DNA of 31,095 nucleotides, from the NCBI GenBank assembly GCA_028703175.1, contig JAQVNJ010000065.1, positions 1 through 31,095 on the forward strand. Direction: 5' to 3'. The stretch's first letter is position 1. Each line of letters begins with the position of its first letter. Source of the DNA: JAAYCB01 sp012744395. GTDB lineage: Bacteria; Planctomycetota; Planctomycetia; Pirellulales; Thermoguttaceae. A program made the position numbers and the translations under genes. The notes under the pieces are model-generated. The model made no database searches, was not told the DNA's origin, and saw only the letters and a program-made list of their open reading frames with translations. This document shows positions 1-7,600 of the stretch, piece after piece.

Positions 1-1
1 G

Positions 2-1078
2 GCGCAGACCGACGCGCTGATCGAGGCGGGCAACAACCAGCCGGGGCTGGTCGGGTTGTTCAGCGTGTTCCTGGCAAACACCCCCCGGCTGTTCGTCGAC
101 GTCGACCGCACCAAGTGCAAGTCGATGGGACTGCCGCTGAGCGAGGTCTTCGAGGCCCTCCAGGTCAACATGGGGGGGCTGTACGTCAACGATTTCAACC
201 TCTTCGGCCGCACGTGGCAGGTCAACGCCCAGGCCGACATCCCCTTCCGCATGGAGCCCGGCGACATCCGCCGGTTGCGGGTGCGAAACGGCAAGGGAGA
301 GATGGTCCCGCTCGGCGCCGTCGCCTCGGTGAAAGACAGCGGCGGGCCGTTCGTGATCAACCGCTACAACATGTATCCGGCGGCTTCGATCAACGGCTCC
401 TGGGGCCCCGGGATGAGCACCGGGCAGGTGATCGCCGCGATGGAGCGTTTGGCGACGGAACAGCTCCCCCGCTCGATGGGATTCGATTGGACGGAAGTCA
501 TGTACCTCCAGATCCTCGCCGGGCAGACCACGATGTTCGTCTTCGGCGGCGCGGTGGTCCTGGTGTTCCTCGTGCTTGCCGGGCAGTACGAGAGCTGGTC
601 CCTCCCGCTGGCCGTGATCCTCGTCGTGCCGATGTGCATTCTGTGCTCCGTCGCCGGCGTCGCGGTGGCCGGCATGGATATGAATATTTTCACCCAGATC
701 GGCTTCATCGTTCTCGTCGGGCTGGCGAGCAAGAACGCGATCCTGATCGTGGAGTTCGCCAAGGCCAAGCACGAGTCGGGCATGCCGCGCTTCGAGGCCA
801 CCCAGGAGGCCTGCCGGCTGCGGCTGCGGCCGATCCTGATGACCTCGTTCGCCTTCATCATGGGCGTCGTCCCCTTGGTGATCTCCCGCGGCGCCGGCGC
901 GGAGATGCGGCGGACCCTGGGCACGGCCGTGTTCAGCGGGATGCTCGGGGTGACGCTCTTCGGCATCTTTCTCACGCCCGTCTTCTACTACGTCATCCAG
1001 TGGATCGCCGATCGCCGGCAGAGGAGGATCGAGGCCCGCGCGGCGGCCGCCTCCGGGGCCGGCCCCGGGCAGGCGTGA
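2..1078 (+). CDS. RND efflux pump inner-membrane subunit, AcrB/HAE1-like, C-terminal part
   Basis: Proton-driven RND exporter of the inner membrane, working with a periplasmic adaptor and an outer-membrane channel. The frame is open from the window edge, so the first two thirds are missing; 358 residues remain. They cover the last part of the second periplasmic loop and the final transmembrane bundle. Family hallmarks seen: GQYESWSLPLAVILVVPM opening a helix hairpin, SKNAILIVEFAK, RLRPILMTS, and GAGAEMRRTLGTAVFSGM before the last helix, followed by a basic and Ala/Gly-rich tail. These match the hydrophobe/amphiphile (AcrB-like) branch better than the heavy-metal CusA/CzcA branch, but the diagnostic N-terminal half is not visible, so the substrate is unknown. 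The adaptor gene would be expected upstream, outside the window. TGA at 1076-1078. Confidence 0.93.
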   Translation, partial: AQTDALIEAGNNQPGLVGLFSVFLANTPRLFVDVDRTKCKSMGLPLSEVFEALQVNMGGLYVNDFNLFGRTWQVNAQADIPFRMEPGDIRRLRVRNGKGEMVPLGAVASVKDSGGPFVINRYNMYPAASINGSWGPGMSTGQVIAAMERLATEQLPRSMGFDWTEVMYLQILAGQTTMFVFGGAVVLVFLVLAGQYESWSLPLAVILVVPMCILCSVAGVAVAGMDMNIFTQIGFIVLVGLASKNAILIVEFAKAKHESGMPRFEATQEACRLRLRPILMTSFAFIMGVVPLVISRGAGAEMRRTLGTAVFSGMLGVTLFGIFLTPVFYYVIQWIADRRQRRIEARAAAASGAGPGQA

Positions 1079-1315
1079 ACGGCCCTGGGCAGCGTCGGTG
1101 CCCCTCGGCCCCCGCCGCGGACCGGGGGCCCCCGCCGACCGGGCCGCCCTGGCCAGCCGCGGTGCCTGTTGTAGAGGTCGTGCCGCGTGCGCAGGCTGTG
1201 CGGGGCGGCTTGTTCGCAGGGTAGCGGATGCGGGCAAAATGCCGATTCTCCAGAAAGCAACCAATTGCCCGCTGTTTCCAGGAGCGAGCCCGTGAGAGAA
1301 GAAGGGAGTCCGCCG

Positions 1316-1681
1316 ATGCCCCGTGCCACCGCCCCGTTTGCCGTCCCCGCCGTACTGGCCGCGCTCGCCTTGCTGGTTCCCTGCCAGGCGACGGCGGGCG
1401 CCGACCGCTGCGCCCGGTCCATCCATGCCGAGCTGTGTTGCATGCGGAGCATGATCTTTTCCGGCTGCTGCACGGATGACTATTGCCCCAAGCCCGCCCC
1501 GTGCATTGCCTGCCCCTGCATCCGCTCGTGTCCGGACGATTCTTGCCCCAAGCCGCAGCCCTGCATCCCGTGCGTGAACGTTGGCCGCTGCCCGGACAAC
1601 TATTGCCCCAAACCCTTGCCGGTCGTTTGCGACCCCTGCCGGCCGCCCGCCGTTCCGCAAGCCGCGCGGACAAGTCGATGA
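1316..1681 (+). CDS. Small exported cysteine-rich protein with three 20-residue repeats
   Basis: Not a family I can name. 121 residues: a signal peptide (about residues 1-28, hydrophobic AVPAVLAALALLVPC, cleavage near ATAGA) then a mature part with about 17 cysteines. Three copies of C-x-D-[DN]-[YS]-C-P-K-P-x-P follow each other with an exact 60-bp period: the core codons for YCPKP/SCPKP begin at 1481, 1541 and 1601. ATG 1316 is preferred over the in-frame upstream ATG at 1187 because it opens a clean signal peptide and has GGGAG about 7-10 bases upstream. The spacing and Cys density suggest either a disulphide-knotted surface protein or a metal-binding one, but neither is shown. It lies 237 bp after the RND gene, so cotranscription is uncertain, and converges with the next gene, 30 bp away. 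Confidence 0.75.
   Translation: MPRATAPFAVPAVLAALALLVPCQATAGADRCARSIHAELCCMRSMIFSGCCTDDYCPKPAPCIACPCIRSCPDDSCPKPQPCIPCVNVGRCPDNYCPKPLPVVCDPCRPPAVPQAARTSR
1476..1651 (+). repeat. Three tandem 60-bp repeats inside the Cys-rich gene
   Basis: The block reading TGCCCCAA(A/G)CC recurs at exactly 60-bp intervals (starts near 1481, 1541, 1601). Each unit encodes 20 residues around the C-P-K-P core. Units differ at several codons, so the repeat is old and selected at protein level. Confidence 0.85.
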
Positions 1682-1711
1682 AGCCCGCCGGCCGACGGCT
1701 GGACGCTGCTC

Positions 1712-4435
1712 CTACTTCCGCTCCAGCGTGACGACGGCGTGCAGGCCGTCTTCGAGGAACGTCAGACCCATCGTCAGGCCGCCGAACTGTTCGAGCAGCT
1801 TGCCCATCGGGCTGTTCTCCGACGGCGCGATGCCTTGCCGCGGCATCGCGGCGGAGCCGTGCGCGGTGCAGACGATTTCGCGCCCGCCGGGCGCCAGCTG
1901 ATAGCGCCCGCCGTCGGGGCAGAAGAAGTGGACCGCGTGGGCGGCGTCCGCGCGGCGGAGAATCTCCTCGGCCTTGACGCCCCCCTCGGCGGACAGGGCC
2001 AGCCTGGCCGCCGAGGAGAGCGGACCGAGATTGTTCAAGCAGGCCTCGCGGCTGGCCTCCGCCCAGCCGAGCCGGAACGCGGGCAGGATCTCCTTCCAGT
2101 GCTCGGGCCGGATGCGAATCATCGCGTGGGCCACCGGCCCCTCGCCGGCCTGCCTGCCCGACGCCCGCCCCTCGCCGCGCGACGGCTCCAATCGCTCGAG
2201 GTCTTCGAGAATGAACCGCTTGCTGGCCAGGTAGAGCCCGCCGCCGACGCGGGCGAAGAACACCCGCCATTTCACCGGCCCGAAGCCGACGCTGTAGCAG
2301 CGGACCGGCGGGCCGTCGCCCGAAAGCGGCGAGCGGTAGAAGTCCATCTCCAGGTCGAGCCATCCCCGCTCGTCGCGGGAGCGGGCGATCTCCGCCAGGT
2401 AGACGTCGAGCCGCTCGAGCGTCCGGTCGACGAGCTCCGCGTCGCGGACCGGCAAGGCCACATAGACCGGCGCGTTCAGCGACGCCACGAGAAAGCTGAA
2501 CGGGTAGATGTCATCGTCGATCGCTCGGCGGCCCCCGCGGAAGTTCCGCAGCATCTCGCCCAGGAACTCGGTGAGGTTGAAATCGAACATCGGGGAGGCG
2601 TCGTAGACGTGCATCCCCACCTGGTTGCCGATCCCCTCATAGAGAAAACGCAACAACAGGTCGGCGTCGTCCTCCGCCACGGGGCGCGGCAACCGGCTGC
2701 CGAAAATCGTCGCGCCAGCGAGCTTGGCGCGGAGAACCTCCCTGGCCTCTTCCGGCTTGTTGAACCGGGCGGCCACGCTGAAGACGTTGCGGTCGGGAAC
2801 CGGCAGGGCGTCGAGCGGCTCAGGCTCGCCGCCCAGGGACTGTGCCAGACCCGTGTAGAGCGAGTTGTCGATCAGCGGCAGGATGATCGTCTCCAGGCGG
2901 TATTGCTCCGGCGTCACCTGCACGCGAATCGCGATCGGATCGAAGAACCGCCGCCAGTACTGGCTGTAGCGGGCGACGAAATCCTCGTACTGCGCGGCCT
3001 CCTGGGGCGTCGCCGAGCCGAGTGCGATCTCGCAGCACGGCGTCAGGGATTGGGCGTGGCCGTGGTGCGAACAGGTGGCCGTCACGCCGTCTCCAGCCAG
3101 CGCGTATCGGCCGCCATCGGGGCAGCGATACTTGTCCTGGCCGAACAGGCCGGGCGCGCAGCCGCCGTCGGCCAGCTCTTCAAGCGACTTGGGCGCCCGG
3201 CCGGTCTGCGTCTGAAAGAGCATCGCGGCGTGGCCGATCATCCGCAGATGGTTGTAGCAGAGCATGCGGCGCTGCGAGGTCAGCTTCAGCTCCGGCCCGA
3301 CGATCCGGCGGATGAACGGGTCGGAGAGGTAGACCATGCCGTCTTCCTTGGCGCCGAGCGGCATCAGCGTGCGGATGTACTTGTATTCGGTCGTTTCTCC
3401 GAGCCGCCGCACCGGCGTGCCGTCGCCGGTCTTGCCGAGGACCGCCGCGATCACCCGCTCCAGCGCCGCGCGGGAGTTGCTGCGAACGTGCAGATCGGGT
3501 TTCGGATAGGCGGAAAAGACGCTGATCGACCGATCGGGCGTGCGCACGCTGACGTAGGGCACTCCGAGCACGTTGCCGGTCGCCCGCACGGCGGCGGACC
3601 GCGACTTCTCCGCCGCATCGAGAAATCCGTCCATGCGAAGCTGGAAGACCCGCGGCTGTTTGACCGCGAAGAGAACCGTCGTGTCGCTGCCGGCGCGGAA
3701 GTAGAGGTCGCTGCCGGTGATCGCGATCTCTTCGACAACCATGTCGTAGAAGGGCCGCGTGACCGGATCGGTCTGGATGGCCAACTGCGTCTTCAGCCGC
3801 GAACTGGTCAGGCTGGTGGTGGCGTTGCCGATCGTCTGGGCGAACATGTGGGCCCCCCAGCGGTCACCCAGCTCAACGACCTGGAGCAGCTTCTCCACGG
3901 AGCCGAACCGCACAAAGTACTGGTCGTCGGGCACGCACAGGGCCAGGCGCGAGACCTCGGGCCGCCGGCCGGCAACCGACTGGGCTGCGAGCATCTTGCC
4001 CCAGGGGTGGCTCTTGACCTCCGGCCCCCGGAGCGTGGCCACCTTGACGGTCTCCTTCGCCCGAACGCCCATCTCGCCTACCAGGCCCGCCCCCTCGACC
4101 TGCATGGCGTCCAACTGGAGCGTCTCCTGGATCGCATGGGCGGCACTGAACAGGGCGAACAGGCTGGCATTGCGATCCGGCTGGCGCTGCCAGCGCCGAT
4201 TCAACCGGCGAAGCTGTTCGGCGACCTCGTTCTGCTTGCCCTCGTTGTGGCCGAGTTGCAGGGCGACGTACTGCAAGTACGGGTCGTCGGGATGGAGGGT
4301 CAACTGCTGGCGAGCGTCGTCCAGCGTCCAAGGCGTGGGTTGGGAAGCCGCCTGCGCGACGAAAATTCGACCGGCGGCCGGCCCCCCCACAAGGGCACAT
4401 GCCAGGGCAACGATGCACCACGGTTTTCTAGCCAT
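1712..4435 (-). CDS. Large exported protein of unknown function with two pilin-head-like Cys modules
   Basis: 907 residues, function not recognised. ATG at 4435 is chosen because GGGAGAG sits 6 bases upstream and the protein then opens with a signal peptide (MARKPWCIVALACALVGG, cleavage near VAQAAS). The body alternates beta-rich stretches that distantly recall DUF3352-type proteins; that resemblance is weak. Two segments stand out. Around residues 385-450 there is C-x2-NHLRMIGHA, then PKSLEELADGG, then CPDGGRYAL and TCSHHG. Around residues 790-845 there is ACLNNLGPL, then CPDGGRYQL and VCTAHG. This C-P-x-GG-x-Y...C-x-x-HG pattern is the C-terminal head signature of many bacterial type IV-like pilins, but no N-terminal pilin helix is present. 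It lies 197 bp downstream of the alpha-2-macroglobulin gene on the same strand, which suggests a shared envelope role. Confidence 0.8.
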   Translation of the reverse strand: MARKPWCIVALACALVGGPAAGRIFVAQAASQPTPWTLDDARQQLTLHPDDPYLQYVALQLGHNEGKQNEVAEQLRRLNRRWQRQPDRNASLFALFSAAHAIQETLQLDAMQVEGAGLVGEMGVRAKETVKVATLRGPEVKSHPWGKMLAAQSVAGRRPEVSRLALCVPDDQYFVRFGSVEKLLQVVELGDRWGAHMFAQTIGNATTSLTSSRLKTQLAIQTDPVTRPFYDMVVEEIAITGSDLYFRAGSDTTVLFAVKQPRVFQLRMDGFLDAAEKSRSAAVRATGNVLGVPYVSVRTPDRSISVFSAYPKPDLHVRSNSRAALERVIAAVLGKTGDGTPVRRLGETTEYKYIRTLMPLGAKEDGMVYLSDPFIRRIVGPELKLTSQRRMLCYNHLRMIGHAAMLFQTQTGRAPKSLEELADGGCAPGLFGQDKYRCPDGGRYALAGDGVTATCSHHGHAQSLTPCCEIALGSATPQEAAQYEDFVARYSQYWRRFFDPIAIRVQVTPEQYRLETIILPLIDNSLYTGLAQSLGGEPEPLDALPVPDRNVFSVAARFNKPEEAREVLRAKLAGATIFGSRLPRPVAEDDADLLLRFLYEGIGNQVGMHVYDASPMFDFNLTEFLGEMLRNFRGGRRAIDDDIYPFSFLVASLNAPVYVALPVRDAELVDRTLERLDVYLAEIARSRDERGWLDLEMDFYRSPLSGDGPPVRCYSVGFGPVKWRVFFARVGGGLYLASKRFILEDLERLEPSRGEGRASGRQAGEGPVAHAMIRIRPEHWKEILPAFRLGWAEASREACLNNLGPLSSAARLALSAEGGVKAEEILRRADAAHAVHFFCPDGGRYQLAPGGREIVCTAHGSAAMPRQGIAPSENSPMGKLLEQFGGLTMGLTFLEDGLHAVVTLERK

Positions 4436-4522
4436 CAGCGTCTCTCCCATTGTCTGAGGTTTGCTCGAGCGGACGGACCGGCAGCAAGTGCGCACACCCG
4501 CCACTGTTGGGCAAGGCTCGAT

Positions 4523-4546
4523 CCGCCGCGAATTATAACGCGGCGG
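4523..4546 (-). promoter_or_regulatory. Perfect 8-bp inverted repeat enclosing TATAAT
   Basis: CCGCCGCG (4523-4530) and CGCGGCGG (4539-4546) flank an 8-base AT loop. Read leftward, the loop contains the consensus -10 hexamer TATAAT (4537 to 4532), about 96 bases before the start of the 907-residue gene. No good -35 is seen 16-18 bases further upstream. It could be a promoter with overlapping operator, or a hairpin ending the alpha-2-macroglobulin transcript, although there is no T-run. Confidence 0.4.
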
Positions 4547-4632
4547 GCCAAGAAAGGGGGGAATCGGCAGTCGTGCGCCCTGGATTGCCGCACTTCCAAG
4601 CGAGGCTCCGCACCCAGAACCGGAAGAGCCAG

Positions 4633-7600
4633 TCAGAAGAATCCGCCCCCCATGCCTCCCATCCCGCTGCCCCGCTCGTAGATCTTGTCAAGCTGCTCGA
4701 CCTGTTGGCCTTGAAGCTCCTGGTTGGCCTTCTGGAGACCCTCAAGGAGGTTCGTCTTCTGCCTTGACGGCGGGGCGGGGCCGTCGCGGCCGCCGACTTC
4801 ATCGCCGCTCATGCCACCTCCCATGCCACCTCCCATGCCGCCGAATCCGCCGTCCATCCCGCCGATGCCGCCGGGCCCTGGTTGCGCTGCTCCGCGGGGC
4901 TTGACGGGCAGATCGGCCGTGCCGTCGCGCGGGGCTGCCAGGGAGCGGATCCCCGCCAGGAGCGAGGCAATCTTCTCATGCACTTCGTCCGTCTGGCGAA
5001 TCACGAGGACATCCGCGCCCGGATAGGACATGACGCCGACCGAGCCCGGCCCGCCCACGTCTTCCCACGATTCCGGTTCGACGGTGCATGTCACCGTCTG
5101 AATCAGCGAGTCGAAATCGGCCCAGGTCTGCCCGGCCTCGTCGCGCGCCAGGACCAGGTCGGAAACCGGATAGATGCGGATGACCTGCACCCGCTCCGCT
5201 TCTTCCGGCGTGGTGATCAGCAGGACCTCGTCGCGGACCACGCAGGTCAGGTCCAGTTCGCGGAGGATCAAACGCAGGCACGATTTCAGCGACAATCCGC
5301 TGAGGCTCTTGGTGATCGGCGTATCGGCTGGAAGGCCCACGTCGTCCAGCGCTCGGCGGTCGAGCTGGATGTTGATTCCATGTTGCCGGCTCAAGTTGGC
5401 TGCCAGCGTGGCAAGCGGCGCTTCCTTCACGTCGATCGCCGCCGGCGACTGGAGCGCAACCTGGAGCCGTGCTTCCTGCTCGCTCGGGCCGGCCGCGGCG
5501 GCGGCAGCGGGCGCCGCCGGGAGAGCGGCAAGGTCGCGGCGGCCGGGGCCGCTGGGAATCGGGTCGGCGGGCAGCGCGCCGGCCGGTCCGCGATGCATCG
5601 CGTAGCGCGACGGCTCGACCAGGGCAATCACCGTCGCGGGCCCCCTGACCGCCTCGGCCACGAAGACGCCGCGAAGGTCCGTCTCTCCGGAGATAATCTC
5701 GGCGGGACTTCCACCGATCACTTTCAGATGCGCGCCGCTCGCGCAGCGGTCGGCCACCACGTCCCGGACCGTCACGCGGATCTGGCCGGTCTTCAAGTCT
5801 TCGTGAACTTCAAGCGACAAGGGCGAGACAAGCACCACGCCGCTTGCGTGGAGGTTTCCGCCGCGGCAGACGACCAGGTAGGCGCCCTCGTCGGCGAGCG
5901 GGAGAGACAGCTTCCGCTTCCGGTCGCGATAATCGCGGCCGTCGCCCAACTCGATCTGCGCTTCGTGCCGCGGCCGAACGCCGGCGAGGTTGATCTGCGA
6001 CGTTCCGCCGAGTTTCCGCCGCAGCAGGCCGAATTTCACCAGGTCGATTCGATAGACCTTCAGGTCGCACACGGCGAGATTGCGGAATTCGAGGTCCAAT
6101 TCGACCGTCTCGCGGCCGGCGGCGACCGTCAACTCCGGCAGCCCGATCCGCTTGCGGAGGAGCTCCTCGACGGCGGCCCGGGCATCGTCATACTTGTCCT
6201 CCACGCGGCGGTACTCCCGGATGGCGTGTTCGGGCTGGCCGAGGCTGTGGTAGATCTGGCCGAGAATGTAAACGGCCAACCACTTGTTGCGGGCCTCCAC
6301 CCGCTGGCCGGTCCCTGGATCGAGGCGAGACGTTTCCGCCACCTTGCGGCAGATGGCCAGGGCCGCGTCGTACTCGCCGGCGGCAAACTGGCAATAGCCG
6401 ATCATGTACCAGAAGCTGTCGAGCAGATCGCTCTTCGGATACCGTCGGGCATAGCGATCGCACGCGGCGACCGCTTCGCCGTACGCCTGTAGTTCGAGCA
6501 GCGCGTTGGCCCGCGCGAATGCCGCCCGATCGGCGGCCGGGTCTTCAGGAAACACGGTAAGGAAATCGTCCAGCATGCGGGCCGCGCGGCGGGTCAGATC
6601 GACCCGGTTGACCTGCCTCTTGCGCAGGTCGTCGATTTCAGCCGCCCGCGGCGCCGCGGCATGCACCTGCTGGGCCAAGGAACAGGCCGCGGCCGCCGCG
6701 TAGGGCTCCGCCGGATACTCCTGGAGCAGCCGCTCCATGAATTCGACGCTCCGCAAGAATTCCCCCCGGGCGCGGAGGAATCCGGCAGCGCTCGACTCGC
6801 GGAGGAAGCTCCCCTCGACGGCCGCCCGGTAGGCGATGTAGCTCCGCTCGAATTCGCCGATCGCTTCGTAGGCGGCGCCGATCTTGAGGGCCTCTTCGAA
6901 GGAGATTTCCTGGTCGGGCCAGCGCTCGATAAGGAGCTCGAAAAAGCGGACGATCTCTTCCGGCGGCCCCAACTCCAGATGCGCGTCGAGCAACATCAGG
7001 ATCACGCGCTGGTAGACATCCGGCGGGAGTGTCCAGTCTGAAACCAGCGCGCCGAGGTGCTTCGAGGCCGGCCGGAAGTCGCCCTTCCCGAAAGCGATGC
7101 TGCCCAGGGCGAGCAATTCGTCGGGCGTAAGCCGATAGGGGTCTTGGCTCTGCTCTCCGGCGGCGAGCACGGCCAGCTGCCTGGCGGAAGCGACCGCCCG
7201 CTGCTCGGGGCGGTAGGCGTTTAAGACCACGGTGGGGGCGGCGCGGTACTCGCCCGGCACGGCCCCGTAGAGTTGGTACTCGATTGTGCCCAGCGATTGC
7301 GGGCTGCCAAGGTGGAAGACGATCCCTCCCGGCACGATCTGAAAGCTTTCGAACGAACCGCTCACCGATGGTTCGATCACCTCGGCGCCGCTGGGAATGG
7401 GCTCCTTGACCACCAGGTACTCGAGCGGATCCGCCGCGGGCGGGTTGCCAGCCAGCCGCTCGAGGGTCACCCGCACAACCGCCCTGCGCCCGGCGGGCAG
7501 TTGCTCCACCGAGTTGCGGAAACTCTGGTGCGCGCCGGCGACGATCGAGAAGCCGGGCGCGATCTCCCGGCCATCCACTTCGAGCGGGGCTGGCTCATAG

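Noticed and set aside
1187..1315. Longer start for the Cys-rich protein at ATG 1187
   Set aside because: The extension has no signal peptide features and would bury the real hydrophobic signal inside the protein.
1079..1315. tRNA or small RNA in the RND to Cys-rich gap
   Set aside because: No cloverleaf, TPsiC-like GTTCGAATC box or conserved hairpin was visible; only GC-rich sequence.
1739..4681. Long open frame of about 980 codons on the + strand opposite the 907-residue gene
   Set aside because: It is the antisense shadow of a GC-rich gene: Arg/Gly/Ala/Asp-rich, no domain, no signal and no ribosome-binding site.
4882..6492. Open frame of about 536 codons on the + strand inside the A2M gene
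   Set aside because: Shadow of the A2M/STN coding strand; Arg/Gln-rich with no recognisable domain.
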